A stretch of DNA of 64,000 nucleotides from JALGWA01 sp964604955 (GCA_964604955.1 CAZSBE010000001.1:5825-69824); one strand, 5' to 3'; counted from the first letter of the stretch, positions 51,663 to 60,760 are shown. Made by a program: numbers and translations. The notes: generated by a model from the letters alone, not told the origin.

Positions 51663-53669
51663 ATGTCTCGATACGTGGTTCTGATGTCACTGCTGGCGCT
51701 GATGCTCGCCGGCGCGGCCGCGGCTTATGATGAGTTTCCCGACCCCAGGCAGTTCGAGGAGGGCTCGAGGGAGTGGCTCAGAGCCGTGGACGCCCTGAAA
51801 TACCGTCCCCTGATGCAGGACAGCCTGACGGAGAAGTGCCCGCACTCTTTTGACGTGCTGCATTACAATATCTCGCTTTACATTGACATAGGCGGCGAGA
51901 CGATTTCGGGCAACACGGTAATAACCGCGACCGCCGAGGAGGCCGGGCTCGACAGCATAGACCTTGACCTTACCGTCCTCGGGGTGGACTCGGTGATGTC
52001 GGGGGGCGCCCCGGCGGCGTTCGTCTACGATGACCCCGTACTCAGCATAGACCTGGGCGCGTCCTACGCCGTGGGCGACACGTTCGAGGTACAGGTTTTC
52101 TACGGCGGCACGCCCGGTAACGAGGGTCCCAGCGGTTTCGGCGGTTTCTATTTCGGAGGGGTCCCCGTCCACGCCTACCAGATGGGCGTAGGCCTGACTG
52201 CCGATCCGCCATCGATGGGGAAGTTCTGGTTCCCCTGCTGGGACTGGCCCTGCGACAAGGCCACGTCCGAGTACCATATCTCGCTTGCCGGCACCAAGAC
52301 CAAAGCGAGATGCAACGGCGACTTCGTCGGCACGGACTATGACTCGACCGCCAACAGAACGACCTGGCACTGGGACAACTCCTACCAGATAGCCCCGCAT
52401 TGCATGACCGTCAACGCCGGCAGGTTCGCGGAGCTCGTGGACTCGACTTACGCCTGGATAACCAACTGGGTCTTCCCGACCCAGGCAGAGGACGCCGAGA
52501 TCCACTTCGAGAACGTCGCCCTCATGATGGAGGGCTTCCTTTACAGATACGGCTCATACCCTTTCTCTACTTTCGGGTATGTTCAGGAAGCCAAGGGGGA
52601 CATGGAACATCAGACCTGCGTCACGCACGTGACCTCCGCGATTCAACCCAATCACATCTACGACTGGCTGCTTGCCCATGAGATGGGCCATATGTGGTGG
52701 GGCGACTGCGTTTCGGTGGGGGACTGGAGGGACGTGTGGCTGAGCGAGGGGTTCGCCACTTACGGGGAGGCGCTATACCGTGAATACGGCTACGGCATGG
52801 AGGACTATCACTCCTACGTCCAGTCGAGCCTCATGGGGCCGGCTTTCAGCGCCGGCAGAAACTCGCCGATCTACGATCCCATCAACCTCTGGGGTTCGCT
52901 GACATATGAGAAGGCCGCGACCGTGCTCCACATGCTGAGGCATGTGATAGGGGACTCGCTCTTCTTCGCTTCCCTTGCCGAGTACCGCCAGACCTATGAA
53001 TACTCCTACGCGGTCACTCCCGACTTCATCGCCATCGTGGAATCTGTGAGCGGGCAGGAACTCGACTGGTTCTTCGGCGAGTGGATCTACGATGTCGGCT
53101 GGCCCGATTACGAGTACATCTGGATCTACGAGCCCGCGGGTCCCGGCTACGAGCTCACGCTCACGATAGACCAGGTCCACACGGAGGGGCCGGTATTCAC
53201 CATGCCCGTCGATATAGGCATAAGCACGGCGGGCGGCGACACTCTCGTCGTCGTATGGGTGGACGAGGCCCATGAAGAATTCGTCTTCACGCTCGCCGGC
53301 CTGCCCGTCGGCGTGGAGCTCGACCCGGACAACTGGATACTCGACACGGCGCTGGACCTGACGGCCGGAGTGCGGCCGGACACGGGCGGCCCTTTGGGCC
53401 TGCGGCTTGAAGCCGCTCCCAACCCGTTCACGGGCTCCACCACTCTCCGCTTCGCGGTTTCGAGCCCGCAGCGCGTGAGTGTCGAGATCTTCACCGCTTC
53501 CGGGCGCAAGGTACAGAGCATATTGGAAGACGAGGCGGCCCCGGGTTGGAGCGAGGTCTCGTGGGACGGCCGTGACGGGTCCGGCAGGGAGGTGGCCCCG
53601 GGCACGTACTTCTGCCGCATGACCGCAGAGGATGGCGTCAGGACGACCCGAATAGTCCGCCTCCGGTGA
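51663..53669 (+). CDS. Secreted M1-family aminopeptidase with sorting domain
   Basis: 668 residues. ATG at 51663 with GGAGG six bases upstream; signal peptide (VVLMSLLALMLAGAAAA). N-terminal M1 beta domain (CPHSFDVLHYNISLYIDIGG), FPCWDWPCDKATSEYHIS, GxMEN-like GDMEHQTCV, zinc motif LLAHEMGHMWWG (H339, E340, H343) with the downstream Glu in LSEGFATYGEAL, then the C-terminal domain with YEKAATVLHMLRHVIGD and WFFGEWIYDVGWPDY. Sorting domain: NPFTGSTTLRFAVSSP, VEIFTASGRKVQSI, VSWDGRDGSGREV, GTYFCRMTA, IVRLR. A zinc aminopeptidase trimming peptides outside the cell, intact catalytic site. Confidence 0.9.
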   Translation: MSRYVVLMSLLALMLAGAAAAYDEFPDPRQFEEGSREWLRAVDALKYRPLMQDSLTEKCPHSFDVLHYNISLYIDIGGETISGNTVITATAEEAGLDSIDLDLTVLGVDSVMSGGAPAAFVYDDPVLSIDLGASYAVGDTFEVQVFYGGTPGNEGPSGFGGFYFGGVPVHAYQMGVGLTADPPSMGKFWFPCWDWPCDKATSEYHISLAGTKTKARCNGDFVGTDYDSTANRTTWHWDNSYQIAPHCMTVNAGRFAELVDSTYAWITNWVFPTQAEDAEIHFENVALMMEGFLYRYGSYPFSTFGYVQEAKGDMEHQTCVTHVTSAIQPNHIYDWLLAHEMGHMWWGDCVSVGDWRDVWLSEGFATYGEALYREYGYGMEDYHSYVQSSLMGPAFSAGRNSPIYDPINLWGSLTYEKAATVLHMLRHVIGDSLFFASLAEYRQTYEYSYAVTPDFIAIVESVSGQELDWFFGEWIYDVGWPDYEYIWIYEPAGPGYELTLTIDQVHTEGPVFTMPVDIGISTAGGDTLVVVWVDEAHEEFVFTLAGLPVGVELDPDNWILDTALDLTAGVRPDTGGPLGLRLEAAPNPFTGSTTLRFAVSSPQRVSVEIFTASGRKVQSILEDEAAPGWSEVSWDGRDGSGREVAPGTYFCRMTAEDGVRTTRIVRLR

Positions 53670-53733
53670 GCGCGTGCGGACGGAACACATAGCCCGCCTC
53701 TAGTGAGGTCACCGGCGGCACATTGCTTATGTG

Positions 53734-53762
53734 TTGATTCCGCCGGAAGGACCGATTAGAAT
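53734..53762 (+). promoter_or_regulatory. Promoter of the glycan operon
   Basis: TTGATT (53734-53739), 17-bp spacer, TAGAAT (53757-53762). The expected transcript starts near 53769, only about 5 nt before the ATG at 53774, which has no ribosome site. Confidence 0.6.
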
Positions 53763-53773
53763 CTCTCTCGGCT

Positions 53774-54973
53774 ATGGCTCGAGCGTTGCTGAGATTCGTT
53801 GACAGGTCATTCGGTAAACTCCTCGTAAGGACCATCGTCCTCTATGACGGTTTGCGCGCGGCCCTCGGCGGAGGACGCGGCGGGCCTGCGCCCCAGGGCG
53901 CGTCAGATATCGGCCCGCGGAACATCCTCGGAATCAAGCTCGTCGGCCTGGGCGACACCGTGCTGATGCTCACTCCCCTTGCGGCGCTTCGCAGGGAGTT
54001 TCCCGGGGCCAGGATCACCGTGCTCGTCACGCCGCTCTCGGTCGGGATTCTGACCGCCCAGCCCTCGATTGACGATACCATAGTCTATGACCTTTTCGGC
54101 AAGGACCGCGGCATCGCCGGTATCCTGAGAATAGTCCGCTCGCTCAGGGCCCGGAAGTTCGACTGCGTCATCGACTTCGAGCAGCATTTCCAGCTGACCT
54201 CCATAGTCGCGTACCTCACGGGAGCCCGGAGGCGGCTTGGCTTCTACTTCGGCGAGAGCCCCAGAAAGGGCATATTCACCGACCCCGTCGCCATCGACCC
54301 GAACCGGCATATGGTTGATTCGTACATGCATCTCCTGGTGCCGCTGGGTCTGACTTCCCCCGCGGTGCAGGAACTGGAAAGGATCTCGATTCCGGACGAA
54401 GACGCGGAGCCCGTAGAGAAGTGGCTGAGCGCCGCAGGGATCGGTCCGGGGGACGTACTGGTGGGGATGCATCCGGGTTCCGGCCCGAGGGCCCCTGCCA
54501 AGCGGTGGGGCGCGGGTAACTACGCTGAGATCATAAACCGCCTGGTGGCGGAATACGATGCCCGGGTCGTTATTACGGGCAGCCCCGGCGAGAGAGAGCT
54601 GGCCGACACGATAATCGGGCTTGCGGGCAGGGCCGGTGTCTATAACGTCGCGGGCGAGTTGAGCATCCGGCAGACTGCAGCCCTCATCAGGGAATGTCAT
54701 CTCTTCATCAGCAATGATACGGGGCCCATGCACATGGCCGCGGCGGTGGGGACTCCGACGATCGGGATATTCGGCCCGGAGACCCCCGTTCGATACGCTC
54801 CTGTGGGAAGTGCGAACACCGCCGTTTACAGCGACATTCACTGCAGCCCGTGCGTGCATATCTACGCGGGAACGGTCAACGACTGCGTCGAGGGCCATTG
54901 CATGGCGCAGATAAGCCCTGATGATGTCTGGGAAGAAGTAAGGCGGTACGATCTGGGGGGGCGGGGCCGATGA
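53774..54973 (+). CDS. Glycosyltransferase family 9 (heptosyltransferase-like)
   Basis: 399 residues of the ADP-heptose:LPS heptosyltransferase family: ILGIKLVGLGDTVLMLTPLAALRREF, in part, at the N terminus, VGMHPGSGPRAPAKRWG (phosphate-binding), VVITGSPGERELAD, and LFISNDTGPMHMAAAVGTPTIGIFGP (the nucleotide-sugar site, in part). It builds lipopolysaccharide core or other envelope glycans. First gene of a four-gene operon with ATGA overlaps; the TGA stop shares bases with the next ATG. Sugar donor not determined. Confidence 0.88.
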   Translation: MARALLRFVDRSFGKLLVRTIVLYDGLRAALGGGRGGPAPQGASDIGPRNILGIKLVGLGDTVLMLTPLAALRREFPGARITVLVTPLSVGILTAQPSIDDTIVYDLFGKDRGIAGILRIVRSLRARKFDCVIDFEQHFQLTSIVAYLTGARRRLGFYFGESPRKGIFTDPVAIDPNRHMVDSYMHLLVPLGLTSPAVQELERISIPDEDAEPVEKWLSAAGIGPGDVLVGMHPGSGPRAPAKRWGAGNYAEIINRLVAEYDARVVITGSPGERELADTIIGLAGRAGVYNVAGELSIRQTAALIRECHLFISNDTGPMHMAAAVGTPTIGIFGPETPVRYAPVGSANTAVYSDIHCSPCVHIYAGTVNDCVEGHCMAQISPDDVWEEVRRYDLGGRGR

Positions 54974-55818
54974 AATCCATCCTCTCGGTGGACGTCGAAG
55001 ACTGGTTCCACATACTGGGACTGAGGTCATCCCCCGGGCGGGACGAGTGGGACTCCCTGCCCTCGCGCGTCGAGACGAACTTCATGACGCTTCTGGACCT
55101 GTTCGACGCCGGAGGTGCCCGCGTCACGTGTTTCTTCCTGGGGTGGGTTGCCGAGCGCTTTCCTGGTCTCGTCCGGGAGGCTGTCTCGCGCGGCCACGAG
55201 GTAGCGTCGCACGGCTATGCGCACGACCTGGTGTTCAGGCAGGGCCCGGAGGAATTCAGGGAGGACGCGGAGAAGTCGAAACACCTGCTGGAGGATATCA
55301 CAGGCCGGGCCGTAAAAGGGTATCGTTCCGCGGGGTTCTCGTCGACCGAGGCGACTCCGTGGTTTTTCGAGAAGCTCGCCGAAGCCGGCTACACGTACGA
55401 CTCCTCGGTTTTCCCGGCGACCCGGGACCACGGCGGCATGAGGACAGCCGACCTCGGGCCCCATCTGGTGCCGGCGGGATCGGGATACGTCGTGGAGTTT
55501 CCGATTTCGGTTGCGCGGGTAATGGGCAGGCCCGTATGTTTCTTTGGCGGCGGTTACCTGCGGCTTTTCCCCTGGGCCGTCATCCGCAGGATGGCGCGAA
55601 AGGTCATGGACGAGGGGCGACCCATAATATTCTACATACATCCAAGGGAAGTAGACCCGTGCCATCCGCGGCTCCCCATGAGCCTGAAGCGGAGGTTCAA
55701 GTGTTACGTGAACCTGAATACGGTCATGGGCAAGCTGGGGTCGATTCTGAGGGATTTCGATCTGACGACTTTCGAGGATTTCATCGAGAACAGCCCGGAC
55801 TTGAGGGTAGGGAAATGA
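54970..55818 (+). CDS. Polysaccharide deacetylase (carbohydrate esterase 4)
   Basis: 282 residues: NodB-type deacetylase motifs LSVDVEDWFH (metal Asp), EVASHGYAHDLV (HxxxH-like), GYRSAGFS (RxxxxF) and a histidine near the C terminus (FYIHPREVDPCHPRLP). This is the subgroup common in exopolysaccharide loci (DUF3473-like ending). It removes acetyl groups from a glycan in the periplasm or on the membrane. Overlaps its neighbours by ATGA on both sides, so translation is coupled. Confidence 0.87.
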   Translation: MKSILSVDVEDWFHILGLRSSPGRDEWDSLPSRVETNFMTLLDLFDAGGARVTCFFLGWVAERFPGLVREAVSRGHEVASHGYAHDLVFRQGPEEFREDAEKSKHLLEDITGRAVKGYRSAGFSSTEATPWFFEKLAEAGYTYDSSVFPATRDHGGMRTADLGPHLVPAGSGYVVEFPISVARVMGRPVCFFGGGYLRLFPWAVIRRMARKVMDEGRPIIFYIHPREVDPCHPRLPMSLKRRFKCYVNLNTVMGKLGSILRDFDLTTFEDFIENSPDLRVGK

Positions 55819-56480
55819 CATCAGGCCGGAGGACGAGCGAGTTCTTCGATTCCTACGCGCACGATTTCGACGCCATCTACGGTACCCGGAACAGCTTGCT
55901 GAACCGCATAGTAAACAGATACCTCCGGAAGAGCATGATGCTCAGATACCGGAAGACAATCGAGGGGTGCGACCCCGTGGACGGACGCACCGTTCTGGAT
56001 GTCGGCTGCGGGCCCGGCCACTATGCCATAGCTCTCGCCGGGAAAGGCGCCGGGTGCGTCGTGGGCATCGACTTCGCTGAGGGCATGATCAATCTGGCCA
56101 ATGAATACGCGGCCCGGGCCGGTGTTTCAGAGACCTGCGAATTCATCTGCGGTGACTTCATGACCTTCGAGGCCGGCTGCAAGTTTGACTATTCCATATT
56201 GATGGGCTTCATGGACTATGTCGCCGAGCCCGGCCGGGTCGTCGAGAGGGCCGTTGCCATTACCGGGTCGAAGGCCTTCTTCAGTTTTCCGGCTGACGGC
56301 GGGTTGCTGTCATGGCAGCGCAAATTGCGCTATAAGAAGAGGTGTGATCTCTACCTTTACACCCCTGACCACATCGATGAGATATTCGCGCGCATTCCGC
56401 GTGTAAGCGTGAGCGTCGAGAGAATCGCCCGCGATTACTTCGTCACGGCCTCCATAGACGCGGATGGGGGAGGGAAATGA
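55815..56480 (+). CDS. Class I SAM-dependent methyltransferase
   Basis: 221 residues. SAM loop TVLDVGCGPGHYAIALAGKG in part, VVGIDFAEGMINLANEYA, FICGDFMTFE and DYSILMGFMDYVAEP are standard Methyltransf_11/25 motifs. The start overlaps the deacetylase stop (ATGA); the position in the operon suggests it methylates a glycan or lipid intermediate. Substrate unknown. Confidence 0.86.
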   Translation: MTSGRRTSEFFDSYAHDFDAIYGTRNSLLNRIVNRYLRKSMMLRYRKTIEGCDPVDGRTVLDVGCGPGHYAIALAGKGAGCVVGIDFAEGMINLANEYAARAGVSETCEFICGDFMTFEAGCKFDYSILMGFMDYVAEPGRVVERAVAITGSKAFFSFPADGGLLSWQRKLRYKKRCDLYLYTPDHIDEIFARIPRVSVSVERIARDYFVTASIDADGGGK

Positions 56481-56695
56481 GACCCGGAAGATCCACGACC
56501 ACCTTTCTCGTGGGATCTCTGTCGGGAGTCGCTTGCCTCCTCCAGGTCACCGGGCTCATACGGCACCTGCGGAGACTCCCCGGAGACCGCCTCGGCATGG
56601 TCTTCTACATCATCACCATCGTCGCCTTCGCCCTCGTCTCGATTGAGCACTTCGCCCGGTGGCGCAGGGAGCGGGAGATGGAGAGGGAGTCCTGA
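56477..56695 (+). CDS. Small two-helix membrane protein
   Basis: 72 residues: two hydrophobic helices (TTFLVGSLSGVACLLQVTGLI, in part, and GMVFYIITIVAFALVSI), then a positively charged tail (RWRREREMERES). It overlaps the methyltransferase stop by ATGA, so it belongs to the operon. No family recognised; a scaffold for the membrane glycan enzymes is possible. Confidence 0.65.
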   Translation: MRPGRSTTTFLVGSLSGVACLLQVTGLIRHLRRLPGDRLGMVFYIITIVAFALVSIEHFARWRREREMERES

Positions 56696-56707
56696 GCGGG
56701 ATCCCGC

Positions 56708-58744
56708 TCAGCGCAGGAGCACAATGCGGCTCTGCACGCTTCCGCTCTCCGAGCTCATCCTGCAGAAGTAAACCCCTGCCGCAAGCGGCCTCCCCGCATC
56801 GTCGGTGCCGTCCCAGACCAGGCTGTGGTCACCCTCATCGAAGCGGCCGTCGGCCAGCGTCCTGACCGCCCGGCCCGCGACGTCGAAAATGCGCACTGAA
56901 GCCTGCTGCGACCCCGGGAGCGCCACGCGGACCACGGTTGAGATCGTGAAAGGATTGGGCGTGCTCCAGGCCATGAGCGCGGTCCGGGAACCCGCGCCGA
57001 CTGAGGCGCCGGGAGAGACCTCGGTGAAGTCGCCCAGTATCTTGTTCTTGGGGTCGGGCACCACGCTCGTGGGCTGGGCGGCGACCGTGAATTCGAACCC
57101 CTGTGTACGGAGCGAGTCCATTACGGTGTAGCTTTCGACCTCGCCCGTGGTATTGATGCGGACCCTGAGGGGCATCTTGAATGTCGGCAGGGAGGGTGAC
57201 TGCACCTGCTGAACGTATACGTAAACCGTATAGGGCCCCGTGCCGGTGTATTCCCACCAGAACTCGTAATCGGGCTCGCCCTCGGCATAAACCCACTGGT
57301 CAAAGAACCAGTCGAGGTGGCTGCCGCAGAGAGCTTCGGCGGCCGCCTTAAGGTCGTCCGTTGTCGCGCTGCCGTACTCATGGGCCGCGCGGTAATCCAG
57401 CAGGAGCTGGAAGAAGTCCTCGTCCCCGAGCACCCACCTCAGCATGTGCACTATCCAGGCCCCCTTCTCATACACTATCCTGTCCCAGACATAAGGCGGA
57501 TCGTAGACCGTGCCCATGTAGGGCGGGTTTTCCATGCCGTCCATGTAAATCCGGAACCAGGCTGCGCCCTGCGCGTGCCCCGTCCAGAGGGCTTCGGTAT
57601 AGCTTGCGAAGCCTTCATTCAGCCACACATGCTTCCAGTCCCGGCACGTGACGCAGTCCCCCCACCACATATGGGCCATCTCGTGGACGAAGAGCCAGTC
57701 GTAGTAGTGGCTGGGATCGACCACGTAGCCGGGCAGCGCGACCAGCGTCTGTTCCTCGACTGCCACACCGCCGTCCACGTTGTAAGTGCCGAACTTCTCT
57801 CCCATGAAGGGGTATTCGCCGAATATGGACGCCAGGTACTCAATGGCCGGGATTGTGACGTTGTAGGCCTCGAGAGCCGAGGTGTAGAGATGGGGATACA
57901 CGAAGTGCTGGACGAGTGCGGAGTCTCCGCTACCCACGTATGTCTCCTCAATCGTCATGTAGTCCGTCACCCCGAAGGCCACCAGATAGGGTGATACGGG
58001 GTAATCATGCTCCCACCTGAACGTCCGCGTCCCGTCCCCGTTGTCCACGTTGGATTTCATAAGGCCGTTGGAACATGCCACGAGGCTGTCGGGCACCGTG
58101 ATGGTAAGCGCGAATGTGCTCTTATCGTCCGGCATGTCCTTACAGGGCCTCCAGTAAGAGCTCACGGGCAGGACGGTTTCGACTAAGTTCGAGTAAGGCG
58201 TGCTCAACACCCAGACGAGCGGTGCGCTGGGCTGCGCATCGAATACAATCCCCTTATTGCCCACTTCGGGCGGGTGGCCGTGGTAGGAGGCGGCCACCCC
58301 GAGGGTAGAGCCGGCATCGGCGGGGCCCGCGAGGGCCACAGCTATCTTGTCGGCGCCATGGGTGAAGGGCCTCGCCAGGCCGTCCACGCTCACGCTATCG
58401 ACCACGAGGCTGTCCGTGAGATCAATCCGGATCTCCGCAAGACCGGCACTCTCCACCTCGACGTCCATGGTGGCGGTCCCGGCGATGCTCTCGGCCTCGA
58501 CGTATAGGAAAAGCTCGAGGTCCATGTGGAGGACATCATAACCGTAGGCAGTATCCCCGTAGGCCTGCCGGCCCGGGGCGCCGGGCTGAACGTGGGACAG
58601 CGCCTCATGCGATTCCCACAGGATGCTCCGGTCTGGAGGCAGCATGGCGCCTCCGCCCGCACCGGCGGCCGCCGGCGGCAATACTGCTCCAGGGGCGGCA
58701 GCCAGCAGCGCCCACGACACAACAGCCAGGAAACCCGTTCTCAT
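56708..58744 (-). CDS. Secreted M1-family aminopeptidase with sorting domain
   Basis: 678 residues. Signal peptide (MRTGFLAVVSWALLAAAPGAV), N-terminal domain opening YGYDVLHMDLELFLYVEAES, GxMEN-like GGVAVEEQTLVAL, zinc motif FVHEMAHMWWGDCVTC (H354, E355, H358) with Glu in LNEGFASYTEALW, YEKGAWIVHMLRWVLGD and WFFDQWVYAEGEPDY. Sorting domain: NPFTISTVVRVALPG, VRIFDVAGRAVRTL, LVWDGTDDAGRPLA, GVYFCRMSS, IVLLR. Zinc site intact. Divergent promoter candidate at 58796-58824. The operon ends converge with this gene. Confidence 0.9.
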   Translation of the reverse strand: MRTGFLAVVSWALLAAAPGAVLPPAAAGAGGGAMLPPDRSILWESHEALSHVQPGAPGRQAYGDTAYGYDVLHMDLELFLYVEAESIAGTATMDVEVESAGLAEIRIDLTDSLVVDSVSVDGLARPFTHGADKIAVALAGPADAGSTLGVAASYHGHPPEVGNKGIVFDAQPSAPLVWVLSTPYSNLVETVLPVSSYWRPCKDMPDDKSTFALTITVPDSLVACSNGLMKSNVDNGDGTRTFRWEHDYPVSPYLVAFGVTDYMTIEETYVGSGDSALVQHFVYPHLYTSALEAYNVTIPAIEYLASIFGEYPFMGEKFGTYNVDGGVAVEEQTLVALPGYVVDPSHYYDWLFVHEMAHMWWGDCVTCRDWKHVWLNEGFASYTEALWTGHAQGAAWFRIYMDGMENPPYMGTVYDPPYVWDRIVYEKGAWIVHMLRWVLGDEDFFQLLLDYRAAHEYGSATTDDLKAAAEALCGSHLDWFFDQWVYAEGEPDYEFWWEYTGTGPYTVYVYVQQVQSPSLPTFKMPLRVRINTTGEVESYTVMDSLRTQGFEFTVAAQPTSVVPDPKNKILGDFTEVSPGASVGAGSRTALMAWSTPNPFTISTVVRVALPGSQQASVRIFDVAGRAVRTLADGRFDEGDHSLVWDGTDDAGRPLAAGVYFCRMSSESGSVQSRIVLLR

Positions 58745-58795
58745 GGCACTATCCCTCCCCGGCGCGGTCTCGATTCAAGAGGAACCTCACTCAAT

Positions 58796-58824
58796 ACTAT
58801 ACCACTCCCCGGGCGGCCTGTACA
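58796..58824 (-). promoter_or_regulatory. Possible promoter of the M1 peptidase gene at 56708
   Basis: On the minus strand TGTACA (58824-58819), 17-bp spacer, TGG-TATAGT (58801-58796). Confidence 0.45.
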
Positions 58825-58865
58825 GGGGGCCTCCCGGCGGCCGCCCCGGCGCGGGCGTTTGGGGG

Positions 58866-58894
58866 TTGACCGCCACCTCCCGCTATGGTATAAA
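58866..58894 (+). promoter_or_regulatory. Strong promoter of gdhA
   Basis: TTGACC (58866-58871), 17-bp spacer, TATAAA (58889-58894); the best promoter in the window. Confidence 0.75.
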
Positions 58895-59124
58895 TCATGG
58901 GTTGCCAGATGCCCGATATGCGGTTATCCTTGGCAGGTAACGGCGTTCATTCGAAGTTCCAGTTGCTACCCAGCGGCATCCTTTTCCGAGGATATCTGAA
59001 GGAATACTACGCTGAAAATTCGCGAGAAGGAGGTGAGGTACCGGAACTGAGTTGCGAGGCGTCCTTGCTTTTTGGGTGATGTGTTCTGGAGGTTGAGAGT
59101 TTCAGAAAGTGGAGGAAATGAGAA

Positions 59125-60489
59125 GTGGCTAATTACGAAGCTGATTTCATGAAACAGGTGGAGGCCAAGAACCCTTCGCAGCCCAAGTTCATACAGGCCG
59201 CGTCCGAGGTCGTCCACAGCGTCATGCCCGTTCTCGACAGGCACCCCGAGTACAAGAAAGCCAAGATCCTGGAGAGGATCGTGGAGCCTGAGAGAGTGAT
59301 CATGTTCCGTGTGCCGTGGCAGGATGACAAGGGCGAGTACCATGTCCAGCGGGGCTTCCGTATCGAGATGAACAGCGCGATCGGTCCCTACAAAGGCGGT
59401 CTCAGGTTCCATCCGACCGTGGACCTTGGCACGCTCAAGTTCCTTGCCTTCGAGCAGGTCTTCAAGAACGCCCTGACCACGCTCCCCATGGGCGGTGGCA
59501 AGGGTGGTTCGGACTTCGACCCCAAGGGCAAATCCGATGCGGACGTAATGCGATTCTGCCAGTCGTTCATGTCGGAGCTCTTCCGACATATCGGTCCCAA
59601 TACCGACGTGCCGGCCGGTGATATCGGCGTCGGCGGCCGCGAAATCGGCTATCTGTTCGGTATGTACAAGAAACTCAGAAACGAGTTCACGGGCGTGCTC
59701 ACCGGCAAGGGCATCAACTGGGGCGGCAGCCTCATTCGCCCCGAAGCGACCGGCTACGGCGCGGTTTACTTCGCGGCCGAAATGCTCGAGACCCGCGGCG
59801 AGACGCTCGAAGGCAAGACATGCCTCGTGTCGGCCTCCGGCAACGTCGCCCAGTATACCTGCGAGAAGCTCCTTGACCTGGGCGCCAGGCCCATAACGCT
59901 CTCGGATTCGAGTGGCTGGATTCTCGACGAGAAGGGCATCGACCGCAAGAAGCTCGCCTACGTGATGGAGCTTAAGAACGTCAAGCGCGGCCGTATCAAG
60001 GAGTATGCCGACAAGTTCAAGGGTGCTGTTTATACCCCGGTCGACTCCAGTCTCAAGTACAACCCGCTCTGGGACGTTAAGGCCGACTGCGCGTTCCCGA
60101 GCGCGACCGAGAACGAAATCAACGCCAAGGACGCCGCCAATCTGCTCAAGAACGGTGTCTATGTGGTCTCCGAGGGCGCGAACATGCCCACGGTGCCCGA
60201 GGGCGTCGAGCTGTTCCTGAAAAAGAAGATTCTCTACGGCCCGGGCAAGGCGGCCAACGCCGGCGGCGTAGCCGTATCGGGCCTCGAGATGACGCAGAAC
60301 AGCCTTCGTTACGGCTGGACGCGTGAGGAGGTGGATAAGAAACTTCAGGACATTATGAAGGCTATCCACAGGCAGGCTCACGAGACCGCTGCCGAATACG
60401 GCACCCCGGGCAACTACGTCAACGGTGCCAATATCGCCGGTTTCAAGAAGGTTGCAGACACGATGCTGGATCTGGGGCTCGTAGGCTAG
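59125..60489 (+). CDS. gdhA: Glutamate dehydrogenase (NADP-type)
   Basis: 454 residues, the usual length of hexameric bacterial GDH. Motifs: GFRIEMNSAIGPYKGGLRFHP in part (substrate binding), LPMGGGKGGSDFDPKG (catalytic Lys region), RPEATGYGAVYF, and the Rossmann stretch LVSASGNVAQYTCEKLLDLG. SASGNVAQY with S in place of the usual NAD-type acid suggests NADP, by analogy with E. coli GdhA. It makes glutamate from 2-oxoglutarate and ammonia. GTG start behind GGAGG. Strong promoter, long leader and terminator, so monocistronic and probably highly expressed. Confidence 0.95.
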   Translation: MANYEADFMKQVEAKNPSQPKFIQAASEVVHSVMPVLDRHPEYKKAKILERIVEPERVIMFRVPWQDDKGEYHVQRGFRIEMNSAIGPYKGGLRFHPTVDLGTLKFLAFEQVFKNALTTLPMGGGKGGSDFDPKGKSDADVMRFCQSFMSELFRHIGPNTDVPAGDIGVGGREIGYLFGMYKKLRNEFTGVLTGKGINWGGSLIRPEATGYGAVYFAAEMLETRGETLEGKTCLVSASGNVAQYTCEKLLDLGARPITLSDSSGWILDEKGIDRKKLAYVMELKNVKRGRIKEYADKFKGAVYTPVDSSLKYNPLWDVKADCAFPSATENEINAKDAANLLKNGVYVVSEGANMPTVPEGVELFLKKKILYGPGKAANAGGVAVSGLEMTQNSLRYGWTREEVDKKLQDIMKAIHRQAHETAAEYGTPGNYVNGANIAGFKKVADTMLDLGLVG

Positions 60490-60523
60490 CCGACCCCGGA
60501 ACCGGAAGTAGAGATTTAGATGA

Positions 60524-60551
60524 GGAATGCCGGCCTCAGGGCCGGCATTCC
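60524..60551 (+). terminator. Terminator hairpin of gdhA
   Basis: GGAATGCCGGCC, loop TCAG, GGCCGGCATTCC: perfect 12-bp stem; a weak T-rich stretch follows. Confidence 0.75.
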
Positions 60552-60760
60552 CTTATTCATTGGCGCCCCGCCTGGGGGGATTGTCCGAATATTGCGTGCC
60601 CGGCCGGCGTATTGGGTTCGGACGGCGGCCGGTTCGCCGGGACGGCTGGATTCGGAACAGTGTCATGGGCTGCCCGGCATGTGTCAAATGGCCACAGACG
60701 GAGGGGCGCCGGGAGCGCCCGGACGCAGCCAAGTGCTTGATAATGGCGATACTGACGGGG

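Larger units (their letters stand above)
58745..59124. other. Divergent M1 / glutamate dehydrogenase intergenic region and leader
   Basis: About 380 bases. Promoters in both directions (58796-58824 minus; 58866-58894 plus), then about 220 nt of 5' leader for gdhA, including an unusual strong ribosome-site-like AAGGAGGTGA at 59027-59036 with no suitably spaced start. No known riboswitch class recognised; a 60-codon ORF at 58897 is judged spurious. Confidence 0.55.

Noticed and set aside
58897..59079. 60-codon ORF in the gdhA leader.
   Set aside because: Starts at the predicted transcription start, has no ribosome site, and its sequence looks random.
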